Position numbers and translations under genes: made by a program | Notes under the pieces: generated by a model | Database searches by the model: none | What the model was told of the DNA's origin: nothing | Seen by the model: the letters and a program-made list of their open reading frames with translations, nothing else | From: Brevibacillus massiliensis | GTDB taxonomy: Bacteria > Bacillota > Bacilli > Brevibacillales > Brevibacillaceae | DNA: 64,000 nt | NCBI RefSeq assembly: GCF_000311785.1 | Contig: NZ_HE978540.1 | Location: 203,869-267,868 of the forward strand | Direction of reading: 5' to 3' | In this document: piece after piece, positions 47,665 to 56,390 of the stretch | Layout: each line of letters starts with the position of its first letter | Numbering within the stretch: the first letter of the stretch is position 1

Positions 47665-48420
47665 CTAGTGTGTAAGATGTTCTCGCAAGCTCACGGGAGG
47701 TATTTTCTGGAACTCCTTGTCAATGATATTGGCATAAGACATTTGATTTCCCGGAAAGTTTTTCATTTTCCAGCCAGCCATGTTTTTGTTGCCGCCATAC
47801 AGCGGATCCGCGTACACACCCTCAAGCGTACTGCTGCGAAGCAAATTGAAAAAACCGCTCGGAGAAATGGTCGTCAAGTTGACCTCATCCTTTTCAAAGG
47901 CTGTCAGCACAGCGTCCTGTTCCTCCGGAGCCAGCTCTTCAAATTTTTTCTGATACTTGCTCATACTGTAGTTCTGTATTTCGCGCAGCCCGATATCGAA
48001 AATTTCCCTCCGTCTCAGGCGCCCCTGGTATCCTTGTACCTTTTCTCCCTTATAAAAAGGCGGCTGCATGTACTCCCGGGCGTTGAATCCCCATTCCCCG
48101 GCCAGCTGGTGATCTATAAAGAAAGCGGCTCCCAACTCACTGGCACCAGGACCGTTCTCATCTTTGGGGAAAATCCGCTCGGTCGCCGCATCGACGATCT
48201 TAAATTGCTCCTGGGTAAAGTACATCAAGGCCTGATTGTAGTCCTGTGCGGCAGGCGCTGCCCCAGGCGCGGGCACCGGAGCTGGCGCCTGCGGGTTCGT
48301 ACGGACAAGACTCCCAACCACGCCGCCAACTATCAATCCTCCGAGGGCATATCCCGTATTCTTTAAGAAATTTCTCCTTGAAACTGGTTGTTGATCGTTT
48401 TGTTCTGCTTGATCCGGCAT
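47665..48420 (-). CDS. Gluconate 2-dehydrogenase subunit 3 family protein
   Basis: Small subunit of 251 residues. The N-terminus VSRRNFLKNTGYALGGLIVGG is a twin-arginine signal. A Pro/Ala linker is followed by the family domain with FKIVDAATERIFPKDENGPGASELGAAFFIDHQLAGEWG. It should carry the folded large subunit through Tat and hold it at the outer membrane face. ATG 48420 follows AGGAGGTGGGCGAAT. Confidence 0.88.
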   Translation of the reverse strand: MPDQAEQNDQQPVSRRNFLKNTGYALGGLIVGGVVGSLVRTNPQAPAPVPAPGAAPAAQDYNQALMYFTQEQFKIVDAATERIFPKDENGPGASELGAAFFIDHQLAGEWGFNAREYMQPPFYKGEKVQGYQGRLRRREIFDIGLREIQNYSMSKYQKKFEELAPEEQDAVLTAFEKDEVNLTTISPSGFFNLLRSSTLEGVYADPLYGGNKNMAGWKMKNFPGNQMSYANIIDKEFQKIPPVSLREHLTH

Positions 48421-48584
48421 ATTCGCCCACCTCCTGATTTAGCTGGAAAAAAGGAATTCAGTGGCAACATCGCTTTTATCTTGTCCAAAAGCGAAAAAGT
48501 TACTCCAAAAAAAACCATCGATACAAGTAAAAAGGAAGGGAACGATAATAGCGAGATGCTAACCTAAAAGTTGGAGGTAATGCA

Positions 48585-49346
48585 ATGAAAGCGAAATGGG
48601 TACGCCTCGCGATTCCTTCACTCTGTTCCATTATGTTGATCTCCGGCTGCTATACTCATAACGCCGCACAGCCCCCGGCAGGAACGAAGTCGATCACAGG
48701 TGCTCCACGCGTCCGGACAGCACCGGCCGCACCGGGAGCTCCAAGAGGACCGGCCCTTCCCGGGAACCACTACGGCAAACCAGTAAACAGGCAGGATGCT
48801 GGCGTTATTCCCAGTGAATTCGGTATAAAGACAGAAACGACAAACCGGCATGGCCACAACTTCAGCGGAATGGGTACAGGCGTCTACAGCAGAATCGGCA
48901 GTTCCGGCCTGCACGAAGGCGGAGTCTCTTCCCATATCCAATCGAGACTGCATTCTGAAGGCATTGACGGGATAAAAGTGCTTGTCCTCGATGACACGGT
49001 GATCCTGGGCCAAGACAAAAAGCACATCTCCGCCCATCGCTATGACCCGATGCAGCATAAACTGTTGAACCCTACGGCGGGGGAATCGGGAAAAGGGGCT
49101 AGAACCAGCAGCGATCCGGGAATGGGCACAAAAGGGACGTCCAAAGCAGTCGATCACGACAACCTGGCAGCGGCCCGCGAGCACATTCATTCCCTCTTCG
49201 GCTCAGATGTTCGCGTCATGACGGTAACAGGTCGCCCCGCCATCCAAGCGATTGACCGAATCAAAGCAAAGCTGAAATCCGGCTCCGCCTCCCACGCTGA
49301 GCTGTCCCGCGATCTTTCCACCATCATGCGATCGGCGAAGAAGTAG
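48585..49346 (+). CDS. YhcN/YlaJ family sporulation lipoprotein
   Basis: Lipoprotein of 253 residues; signal MKAKWVRLAIPSLCSIMLI with lipobox SGC. A Pro/Ala/Gly-rich linker (30-70) leads to the YhcN/YlaJ domain: IKVLVLDDTVILGQD near 130 and AAAREHIHSLFGSDVRVMTVTG near 205. The family is expressed in the forespore and sits in inner spore membranes; some affect germination. The start ATG 48585 follows GGAGGTAATGCA. Confidence 0.82.
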   Translation: MKAKWVRLAIPSLCSIMLISGCYTHNAAQPPAGTKSITGAPRVRTAPAAPGAPRGPALPGNHYGKPVNRQDAGVIPSEFGIKTETTNRHGHNFSGMGTGVYSRIGSSGLHEGGVSSHIQSRLHSEGIDGIKVLVLDDTVILGQDKKHISAHRYDPMQHKLLNPTAGESGKGARTSSDPGMGTKGTSKAVDHDNLAAAREHIHSLFGSDVRVMTVTGRPAIQAIDRIKAKLKSGSASHAELSRDLSTIMRSAKK

Positions 49347-49354
49347 TAAAAAGC

Positions 49355-49387
49355 AAAGGAACTGCCCGGCGTTGGGTAGTTCCTTTT
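49355..49387. terminator. Bidirectional terminator
   Basis: AAGGAACTGCCC paired with GGGTAGTTCCTT between convergent genes; T-rich on both sides. Confidence 0.8.
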
Positions 49388-50837
49388 ATCTTGCTCGTTG
49401 ACGTTTGATCAGCGGGCGCCAAACTTTTTCCAGCAACTGTATTCCCGCGGCAATCTCTTCGCTCTTCATCCCGCCAAATCCCAGCAGTATTTGCGGGGGA
49501 AGGGTTTCGTATCTGCGGCTGAGCCAGCTTTTCTTGGTCGACTCGACGTGGATGCCGTGCTGCCTGGCGAGTTGTACCAATTCATCAACCGGGGTTTGCG
49601 AGGCGATCTCCAGCATGATGTGCAGTCCGGCGTCAATCCCCAAAATGCGTACGCCGTCTCCAAAGCGGCGCTTCACCTCTTGCAGCAGGATATCGTGTTT
49701 GCGCTGGTACAGCTTGCGCATCCTGCGCAGGTGCCGTTCCCATTCTCCGGTCTCCATGAACAGCTGCAGTGTCCTCTGATGAATTTTGGAAACTGTCTGT
49801 TCGCAGTACATCAAGTGGTTCCGGAATTCTTCCAGTAAATGGGCGGGAACCACCATGTAGCTGACCCGCAGCGAAGGCAGCAGGGACTTGGAAAAAGTGC
49901 CGACGTACACGACATTTCCGTCGCTTCCGGCCAATCCCTGCAGCGAAGGGATCGGCCTGCCATGATAGCGAAATTCCCCGTCGTAGTCATCCTCGACGAT
50001 CAAGCCTCCGCTTTCACAAGCCCACTGCAGCAGCTTTACCCTTTTGGCGATCGGCATGACCATGCCGTACGGATACTGGTGGGACGGCGTCACATAAACC
50101 ATCCCGGCGCCGCTTTGCTGCAGTTCATCAATGTTTAATCCGTCAGCTTCCAACGAGATCGGACAGACAGAAAATCCGTGCCGTTCGAATACAAAGCGCG
50201 CCCCTACATATCCGGGATCTTCCATCGCTACGGTCGGGCCGCTTTTTTTCAACACCTGGCAGAGGATGCCGAGAACGGTCTGCGTTCCTGCGCCGATGAT
50301 AATTTGTTCCGCAACGCAGGATACCCCGCGGGAATGGTGCAGGTAGTCGGCTATGGCTTTGCGCAGCCCCCACTCCCCCTGGCGAGACCCGTAGGAGAAT
50401 TCCTCCAGCAGCTCCGCGGCTAAAGCCTGATTGCCCAGCTTCCGCCAAACGTGGACGGGAAAGCTCCTCATGTCGATATTGGATGTGTGAAAATGAAAAC
50501 GAATCTCTCCAGGCCCCGCTGGCGGATGCCGGTGCTTGTCTGCTTGGGTCTCGACAGGTACTTCTGGTTTTTTTGCTGTCAAAACCCCCTCCAAGGGCAC
50601 AGCGAAAAACCCGCTTCTCTCCCGACTTTCTATATACCCTTCGGCAACCAGCTGATGATAGGCCAATTCGATTGTCGTCTTGCTCACATGCAGGGACCTG
50701 GTCAACTGCCGGACGGACGGCAGCCGGGTGTGGGCAGGTATCTTGCCTGCAACGATCTCCTTTTTTATGTGTTCGTACAGCTGCAGGTACATCGGTTGGC
50801 TGCCGGTCTCTTCGATTCTCGGGATCATTTCCAGCAT
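49386..50837 (-). CDS. MocR/PdxR-type GntR regulator with aminotransferase domain
   Basis: Regulator of 483 residues. Winged helix about 12-75 (MYLQLYEHIKKEIVAGKIP...LPSVRQLTRSLHVSKTTIELAYHQL). A class I aminotransferase-like domain follows, with GYVGARFVFERHG, the pyridine-ring Asp in EDDYDGEFRYHG and the Schiff-base Lys in GTFSKSLLPSLR. It probably senses PLP. ATG 50837 follows GGAGCG at 8 bases. It is divergent from a PNPOx-like gene, the usual MocR/PdxR target arrangement. Confidence 0.9.
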   Translation of the reverse strand: MLEMIPRIEETGSQPMYLQLYEHIKKEIVAGKIPAHTRLPSVRQLTRSLHVSKTTIELAYHQLVAEGYIESRERSGFFAVPLEGVLTAKKPEVPVETQADKHRHPPAGPGEIRFHFHTSNIDMRSFPVHVWRKLGNQALAAELLEEFSYGSRQGEWGLRKAIADYLHHSRGVSCVAEQIIIGAGTQTVLGILCQVLKKSGPTVAMEDPGYVGARFVFERHGFSVCPISLEADGLNIDELQQSGAGMVYVTPSHQYPYGMVMPIAKRVKLLQWACESGGLIVEDDYDGEFRYHGRPIPSLQGLAGSDGNVVYVGTFSKSLLPSLRVSYMVVPAHLLEEFRNHLMYCEQTVSKIHQRTLQLFMETGEWERHLRRMRKLYQRKHDILLQEVKRRFGDGVRILGIDAGLHIMLEIASQTPVDELVQLARQHGIHVESTKKSWLSRRYETLPPQILLGFGGMKSEEIAAGIQLLEKVWRPLIKRQRAR

Positions 50838-50852
50838 GGTTTTCACGCTCCA

Positions 50853-50900
50853 TCTGACCTGATTGTAGCGATTAAATCTGACCCTTTTCCCCATGTCAGA
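50853..50900. promoter_or_regulatory. Candidate MocR operator repeats
   Basis: TCTGACC occurs at 50853 and 50877 (direct repeat, 24 bases apart, about two helical turns) and GTCAGA at 50895-50900 is inverted to the second copy. It lies between the divergent MocR and PNPOx-like genes. Direct repeats of this kind are typical MocR sites. Confidence 0.5.
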
Positions 50901-50946
50901 CTTCTTTTATGATAGGGAACAAACAAGCACAAGGAGAAGGATACTT

Positions 50947-51489
50947 ATGAGTTTTAAGCGCCAAACGCTTGAGCAAGAAAAGATTCAACAGTTTCTCCAT
51001 AACGCCCGGATCGGTCACCTTGGATTATACGACGGCGAGTACCCCTACGTCATCCCGCTTAATTTTGTCTGGTGGAGGGACTCCATCTACTTCCACGGTG
51101 CCGACAGCGGAAAAAAGAGTGAATGCATGCAGCGGCATCCCCAGGTCAGTTTCACTGTCAGCGAAGAATACGGTACGTTGGCCGACCCGGTTCCCGGCGA
51201 TACGGACACGGCCTTTATGAGCGTCATCGTGACAGGCAGAGTGGAGCGCCTGACCGATCTGGATGAAGCGACTGAAGTTCTGCAGCAATTGCTGAACAAA
51301 TACGTCCCAGGCTACTTTGAATCTCCTTTGGCCAAGCATCACGTGAAAACCTATCGGTCATCGCGGGATTTGGGAGTCACCGTGTTCCGGATCCAAACGG
51401 ATACGCTTACCGCAAAAGAAAATCCGTTGAAAGAGGGCAAGCTGTTTTATCCGGGACGCACCCAAAAGCAAGACTTGCGCCAGTCCTGA
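50947..51489 (+). CDS. Pyridoxamine 5'-phosphate oxidase-like flavin-binding protein
   Basis: Split-barrel FMN-binding protein, 180 residues from ATG 50947 (AAGGAGAAGGATACTT). Landmarks are IQQFLHNARIGHLGLYDGEYPYVIPLNFVW, IYFHGADSGKK and CMQRHPQVSFTV. This is the NimA/5-nitroimidazole-resistance-like branch rather than true PdxH, so the reaction is uncertain. Probably controlled by the divergent MocR. Confidence 0.82.
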   Translation: MSFKRQTLEQEKIQQFLHNARIGHLGLYDGEYPYVIPLNFVWWRDSIYFHGADSGKKSECMQRHPQVSFTVSEEYGTLADPVPGDTDTAFMSVIVTGRVERLTDLDEATEVLQQLLNKYVPGYFESPLAKHHVKTYRSSRDLGVTVFRIQTDTLTAKENPLKEGKLFYPGRTQKQDLRQS

Positions 51490-51503
51490 CGAATGAAATT
51501 CGA

Positions 51504-51534
51504 CTCCTTCCCAATACTAAGCGAAACGAAAGGA
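51504..51534. repeat. Degenerate IS605-like hairpin tip
   Basis: TCCTTCCCAATACTAAGCGAAACGAAAGGA resembles the CTAAGC(G/A)AAGCGAAGG tips of the repeats at 1544 and 44537, but the stem is weak. Possible third scar. Confidence 0.25.
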
Positions 51535-51567
51535 CGATGATTTCCCTCTTTCGTGAAGGAGGCAGGC

Positions 51568-52317
51568 ATGAAATTATTCATTCGCAAGGCAATACTATCC
51601 ACTGCTGTTCTGGCCATCCTCTTCTCCCTTGGTACAGAGACCGCCTATACGCGGGAAAAAAATCGCAAGTACTTCGAAGAGCGCGGAGAAGCCGTCTGGG
51701 AGGTGCCGACAAACCAAAAGGTGATCGCCCTGACTTTCGATGACGGGCCCAGTCCCGAATATACGCCGCGAATGTTGGATCTGCTGAAGAAGTACGATGC
51801 GAAAGCGACATTTTTTGTCGTCGGCTCGCGTGTAAACAAGTACCCGGAGCTGGTACGGCGGGAAATAACAGAAGGGCATGAAGTCGCCAACCACACATAC
51901 AACCATAAATACTTCACTCGGATGACGCCGGACTCCATCAAAAAAGAGATAAAACTGGCCGAAGACGCCATCGTCAAAGCGACCAATCTGCGCCCGCGTC
52001 TCTTCCGTCCCCCCGGCGGCATCTACAACGAAACCATCATCAACAGCGCCAAAGAGCTGGATTACCTGGTTGTGATGTGGTCATGGCATCAGGATACGCG
52101 CGACTGGAGAAATCCGGGGGTCAAACGAATCGTGGGCAAAGTGCTGAACAACGCCCGAAAAGGAGATATCGTCCTGTTTCACGATCACGGCGGCAAACGG
52201 GAACAGACGATCAAGGCACTGGAACAGATCCTGCCTGAGCTGACGCGGAGGGGCTACAGCTTTGTCACTGTATCCGATTTGCTGCAGCTGCGCAGCAATC
52301 TGAAAGTGGACAATTGA
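51568..52317 (+). CDS. Polysaccharide deacetylase (NodB-like), secreted or membrane-anchored
   Basis: Carbohydrate esterase 4 enzyme of 249 residues. N-terminal hydrophobic segment 2-22. Motif 1 TFDDGPSP near 61, zinc histidines in HEVANHTYNH near 110, motif 3 RPPGGIYNE near 152, W motif VMWSWHQDTRDW near 173 and H motif IVLFHDHGG near 205 are all present. It removes N-acetyl groups from peptidoglycan or a similar glycan. ATG 51568 follows GGAGGCAGGC. Confidence 0.92.
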   Translation: MKLFIRKAILSTAVLAILFSLGTETAYTREKNRKYFEERGEAVWEVPTNQKVIALTFDDGPSPEYTPRMLDLLKKYDAKATFFVVGSRVNKYPELVRREITEGHEVANHTYNHKYFTRMTPDSIKKEIKLAEDAIVKATNLRPRLFRPPGGIYNETIINSAKELDYLVVMWSWHQDTRDWRNPGVKRIVGKVLNNARKGDIVLFHDHGGKREQTIKALEQILPELTRRGYSFVTVSDLLQLRSNLKVDN

Positions 52318-52340
52318 GCAGAAACCCTTTTGTCGCCCAA

Positions 52341-52376
52341 AAAAACCGATGAATCTCGGCGGATTCATCGGTTTTT
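52341..52376. terminator. Bidirectional terminator
   Basis: AAAAACCGATGAATC paired with GATTCATCGGTTTTT, between the deacetylase and livF. Confidence 0.9.
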
Positions 52377-52384
52377 CCTGTCGA

Positions 52385-53092
52385 TTATGCCAGATAAGCT
52401 TCGCGCACCTGCGGATTGGAGAGCAACGCCTTCGCTTCTTCCTGCAGGATGATTTCTCCCGTCTGAATGACATAGCCCCGATTCGCCACCGAAAGCGCCT
52501 GGTTGGCGTTTTGTTCGACCAGCAGGATCGTCATGCCTTCCTGGTTCATCTCGGTGATGATGTGGAAAATTTGTTCGACCAAAATGGGCGCCAAACCCAT
52601 CGAAGGCTCGTCCAGCATCAAAATTTTCGGCCGCATCATCAACCCGCGGGCGATCGCCAGCATCTGCTGTTCGCCTCCGGACATCGTTCCGCCCTTCTGA
52701 TTGATCCTCTCTTTCAGCCGGGGAAAGTAGTGAAAAGCAAGTTCAAAGCCTTCGTCGATGACTTTTTTATCCTTTACCCCGAAAGCGCCCATCTCCAGGT
52801 TTTCCTTTACGGTAAGCTTCGGAAAAATGCGGCGCCCTTCCGGAACATGTGCGATCCCCGAGGCGGCAATTTCGTGGGTTTTTAATTGGGTGATTTCCTT
52901 GCCGTTAAACAGCACCTTTCCTTCGCGGGCACGCGCTTGGCCGCATATCGTTTTGAGGGTGGTTGACTTGCCGGCTCCGTTCGAACCGATCAAGGTAACG
53001 ATCTCCCCCGGCTCTACTTTTATGCTCAGCCCCTTTAGAGCGTGGATCCCGCCGTAATAGGTGTGTACATTTTGCAATTCTAACAGTGCCAT
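52385..53092 (-). CDS. livF: Branched-chain amino-acid type ABC transporter ATPase LivF
   Basis: ATPase of 235 residues. Walker A GSNGAGKSTTLKT near 37, signature MSGGEQQMLAIARGL near 137, Walker B ILMLDEPSMGL near 159 and H-loop ILLVEQNANQAL. The short LivF-type ends with LLSNPQVREAYLA. It pairs with LivG, 13 bases upstream, as the nucleotide-binding dimer. Confidence 0.95.
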   Translation of the reverse strand: MALLELQNVHTYYGGIHALKGLSIKVEPGEIVTLIGSNGAGKSTTLKTICGQARAREGKVLFNGKEITQLKTHEIAASGIAHVPEGRRIFPKLTVKENLEMGAFGVKDKKVIDEGFELAFHYFPRLKERINQKGGTMSGGEQQMLAIARGLMMRPKILMLDEPSMGLAPILVEQIFHIITEMNQEGMTILLVEQNANQALSVANRGYVIQTGEIILQEEAKALLSNPQVREAYLA

Positions 53093-53105
53093 CGCTTTTC
53101 CCCCC

Positions 53106-53882
53106 TTACGACGCTTCCGAAGTGCTCTTGCCGAGGTATGCTTCGATCACTCGTTGATTATTGCGGATTTCGTCAGGTGTGCCTTCCGCAATTTTACGGC
53201 CGTAATCCAGAACGTGGATGTACTCGCTCAGTCCCATGACCAGCTTCATGTCGTGCTCGATCAGGATGATCGTCAGGCCAAGTTCGTTGCGGAGCTTGCG
53301 GATAAAGTCTGTCATCTCAACCGTTTCCCTCGGGTTCATGCCGGCTGCCGGTTCGTCGAGCAGAATGATTTTGGGATTGGTGGCGAGTGCCCGGGCGATC
53401 TCCAGGCGGCGCTGAATCCCGTAGGGAAGGCTTCCTGCCGCTTCGTTCGCCACATCGGCAATGCCTACGTACTCTAGCAGTTGATAGGCTTCCACCCGGG
53501 AGCGCTCTTCCTCCTGCCGCACCCGTTTTAGATTGAACAAAATACCCAGTATCCCGGCCGACAAACGGCTGTGAACGCCCACCATGACATTCTCCAGAGC
53601 CGTCATCTGTTTAAACAGGCGAATATTTTGAAACGTGCGGGTAATCCCGCGCCCGGCGATTTTGTCAGGCCTAAGCCCTTTGATGCTCTTCCCGTCAAAC
53701 AGGATATCTCCCTCATCCGGCTCATAAAAGCCCGTGATCATATTGAAAAACGTCGTCTTCCCCGCACCGTTGGGGCCGATGACAGCGGTAATCGAACCGT
53801 CTTCGATCTTTACCGTCACATCTTCATTTGCGACCAGACCGCCAAACCGTTTGGTCAAGCCGTTCGCTTCCAGTATCGCCAT
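53106..53882 (-). CDS. livG: Branched-chain amino-acid type ABC transporter ATPase LivG
   Basis: ATPase of 258 residues. Walker A GPNGAGKTTFFNMITG near 36, the LivG-specific GRGITRTFQNIRLF, signature SLPYGIQRRLEIARAL near 148 and Walker B IILLDEPAAGMNP. It ends with the extended helix ...IRNNQRVIEAYLGKS. ATG 53882 follows GGGGAGGAATCGAA. Confidence 0.95.
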   Translation of the reverse strand: MAILEANGLTKRFGGLVANEDVTVKIEDGSITAVIGPNGAGKTTFFNMITGFYEPDEGDILFDGKSIKGLRPDKIAGRGITRTFQNIRLFKQMTALENVMVGVHSRLSAGILGILFNLKRVRQEEERSRVEAYQLLEYVGIADVANEAAGSLPYGIQRRLEIARALATNPKIILLDEPAAGMNPRETVEMTDFIRKLRNELGLTIILIEHDMKLVMGLSEYIHVLDYGRKIAEGTPDEIRNNQRVIEAYLGKSTSEAS

Positions 53883-53900
53883 TTCGATTCCTCCCCTGAC

Positions 53901-55178
53901 TTATTTCTCGCTTGCGCTTCTGGACAAGATCCCAAGCTTTTCCCTGGCGTACGGGCTGTTCTTAATGGCGTCGATGTCGTTTTTATTCCGCTTCGCCGGG
54001 ATGAGCCCATTGGGACGGAACAAGGCGACAAGTACCAGCAAGAGGCCAAAGATAAGCCGTTGGAACTTTGACGGATCCAACTGGCTTGGCAGGTTGATGA
54101 CGCCCGCTGCTTGCAGTGAATGCAGGAAATTGGAGAACTCCTTTAACAATTGGACTTGGAGGACGGTGACGAACGCAGCCCCGAGCACGACGCCGGGAAT
54201 ACTGCCCATTCCGCCGAGGATGACCATGACAAGGATCGAAAACGATTCCATCAGCGTAAACGAGGTAGGGTCGATAAATGTCTGCTTGGCGGCGAATATG
54301 ACTCCGACAACCCCGGCAAAAGAAGCGCCGGTGGCAAAGGCGGCCAGCTTCGTGTGCAACAGGGAAATCCCCATCGACTGGGCGGCCAGTTCATCCTCCC
54401 TGATCGCGATCCAAGCCCGGCCCAACCGGGAGTGCTCAAAGCGGACGTTTGCCAGCACGATCAAGGCAATACAAAACAAGACGATAAAGTAGAAGTAAAA
54501 CGGCTTGTTCAACGCGAAGCCGAACAGCTCCGGCGAGGCGATCGGGGTAAGTCCCTGCGGACCGTTTGTAATGTTGACGGGCTTGTCGAGGTTGTTGAAC
54601 ACGATTCGAATAATCTCTCCAAAGCCCAGCGTTACGATCGCCAGGTAGTCCCCTTTGACCCGCAGCACAGGCAAGCCCAGCAGGATTCCAAACAAGGCGG
54701 CGACGAGCAGACCGACGAGCAAAAACGGCCAAAACCATTCTCCGCTGAGCGGAAACAGGTTTCCCTCGATGAAGTTATTCGCCTGTGACGTTGCAAAAAT
54801 CCCGTAAGCGTAAGCCCCGGCTGCAAAGAAAGCGACATAGCCGAGGTCGAGCAGGCCGGCAAACCCGACGACGATGTTGAGGCCGAGCGCCATCGCCACG
54901 TATATCCCTACCTGCGAAGCAACCTCCATGTAGTAGCGGTTCTCACCGGCTACCAGCGGGATGATCAGCAGCAGGATAGCCCCGCCGAGCACTAATCTCA
55001 TCCATTTGGGCGAATCGGTATAGTAGACGAAGATGATCGAAAACAGCACACCCATAAAAGCGATAACCGACTGATCCAGTACTTTTAGGGCGATCGAAAA
55101 AGCGATGACCCAAACGATCGTAAACCACAGCGGAATTTTCCGATCCTTAAAAAATCCTTTTACTGGTATTTTAGCCAT
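53901..55178 (-). CDS. livM: Branched-chain amino-acid type ABC permease LivM
   Basis: Permease of 425 residues with about ten membrane segments. LNIVVGFAGLLDLGYVAFFAAGAYAYG near 130 and AAFATGASFAGVVGVIFAA near 300 are family signatures, followed by LIVMVILGGMGSIPGVVLGA. The N-terminal extension is common in this branch. It is 10 bases after livH. Confidence 0.95.
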   Translation of the reverse strand: MAKIPVKGFFKDRKIPLWFTIVWVIAFSIALKVLDQSVIAFMGVLFSIIFVYYTDSPKWMRLVLGGAILLLIIPLVAGENRYYMEVASQVGIYVAMALGLNIVVGFAGLLDLGYVAFFAAGAYAYGIFATSQANNFIEGNLFPLSGEWFWPFLLVGLLVAALFGILLGLPVLRVKGDYLAIVTLGFGEIIRIVFNNLDKPVNITNGPQGLTPIASPELFGFALNKPFYFYFIVLFCIALIVLANVRFEHSRLGRAWIAIREDELAAQSMGISLLHTKLAAFATGASFAGVVGVIFAAKQTFIDPTSFTLMESFSILVMVILGGMGSIPGVVLGAAFVTVLQVQLLKEFSNFLHSLQAAGVINLPSQLDPSKFQRLIFGLLLVLVALFRPNGLIPAKRNKNDIDAIKNSPYAREKLGILSRSASEK

Positions 55179-55188
55179 TTTGTCTCAC

Positions 55189-56136
55189 CTACACTTTCTC
55201 TTTTACCGCTTCGCCAAACAGGCCTTCCGGTTTGAACAGAAGCACGAGAATCAAAATCGAAAACGCGATGACGTCCTTGTATTCCGCACCGAAAGCGCCA
55301 TTTGTCAGCTGTCCCATATAGGCGCCGGCAAGCGACTCGACCAGCCCGATGACAACCCCGCCAAACATCGCCCCCTTGATGTTTCCGATACCGCCCAGAA
55401 CAGCAGCCGTAAAAGCTTTCATCCCGAGAATAAAGCCGATGAACGGGTCAATCGAACCGTAGTTTTGCGCGAACAGAACACCAGTGGCGCCACCGAGGCT
55501 GGAGCCGATCAGAAAGGTAAGCATAATTACTTTGTCTACGTTTATAGTCATCAGCGAAGCCGTCGATTGGTCCTGCGAAACGGCCCGCATGGCGATTCCC
55601 CACTTCGACTTGCTAATAAATAAACTTAAACCAACCATCATTGCGATCGCGATGACGATGATCACAATCGACTTTGAAGGGATTTGTGCAAACCCCAAGT
55701 CAAATTTCCCGGTAAATAATTGCGGACCGTTCAGGATAAATGCGTTGCGTGCGATTGCTTCCGTAAACCGGACAAGGTCCTGCAGCAAAAATGAAACACC
55801 AATTGCGGAAATGAGTGGAACGAGCCTGGGAGCGTTACGAAGCGGCCGATAGGCTACACGTTCGATCGTAATACCCAAGAGGCCGGTAATCGCCATCGAT
55901 ATGATCAGCGTGATGAGGAAAGCGACAAATGGATTCATTCCCTCCAATGCTCCGAGTGAATCCGTGATCAGCAGAACTTCCGTCCCGACAAACGCACCCA
56001 CCATGAAAATTTCCCCGTGGGCAAAGTTGATAAATTCCAGAATCCCGTAAACCATCGTATAACCCAATGCTACAACGGCATACATAAAACCAAGTGTTAG
56101 ACCGTCAATCAATACTTGTGGCAGCATGCTAAGCAT
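55189..56136 (-). CDS. livH: Branched-chain amino-acid type ABC permease LivH
   Basis: Permease of 315 residues. It opens LPQVLIDGLTLGFMYAVVALGYTMVYGILEFINFAHGEIFMVGAF, the LivH signature. Later come ITIERVAYRPLRNAPRLVPLISAIG, AVSQDQSTASLMTINVDKVI and FTAAVLGGIGNIKGAMFGG. ATG 56136 follows GAGGGGGAACAAACA. An upstream hairpin separates it from the binding-protein genes. Confidence 0.95.
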   Translation of the reverse strand: MLSMLPQVLIDGLTLGFMYAVVALGYTMVYGILEFINFAHGEIFMVGAFVGTEVLLITDSLGALEGMNPFVAFLITLIISMAITGLLGITIERVAYRPLRNAPRLVPLISAIGVSFLLQDLVRFTEAIARNAFILNGPQLFTGKFDLGFAQIPSKSIVIIVIAIAMMVGLSLFISKSKWGIAMRAVSQDQSTASLMTINVDKVIMLTFLIGSSLGGATGVLFAQNYGSIDPFIGFILGMKAFTAAVLGGIGNIKGAMFGGVVIGLVESLAGAYMGQLTNGAFGAEYKDVIAFSILILVLLFKPEGLFGEAVKEKV

Positions 56137-56191
56137 TGTTTGTTCCCCCTCGCTCCTTTGTTAACTTGTATGGCAAGTCCATCCTATCTCC

Positions 56192-56226
56192 AAAAAGAAG
56201 GGGCGAACACCCGACGTGTCGCCCCC
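56192..56226 (-). terminator. Attenuator-like hairpin between binding protein and livH
   Basis: On the minus strand GGGGCGACAC / GTGTTCGCCCC (one bulge) followed by TTCTTTTT. It could partly stop transcription after the binding-protein genes so that permease genes are made in smaller amount. Confidence 0.6.
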
Positions 56227-56390
56227 AAATGGATGAGGCTAAGCAAAAGCTTTCATTGAAGTAACACTCGATGTTCACGTAATCTGCTAGATAGCTTTTT
56301 GGCTGACAAAAGCAGCGAAGTACTTCTGCCAGTTAGGATCAACCTCTTGAGACCGATCTCTTGATCTCTATTGAGAGGGGTTCAAACAGC

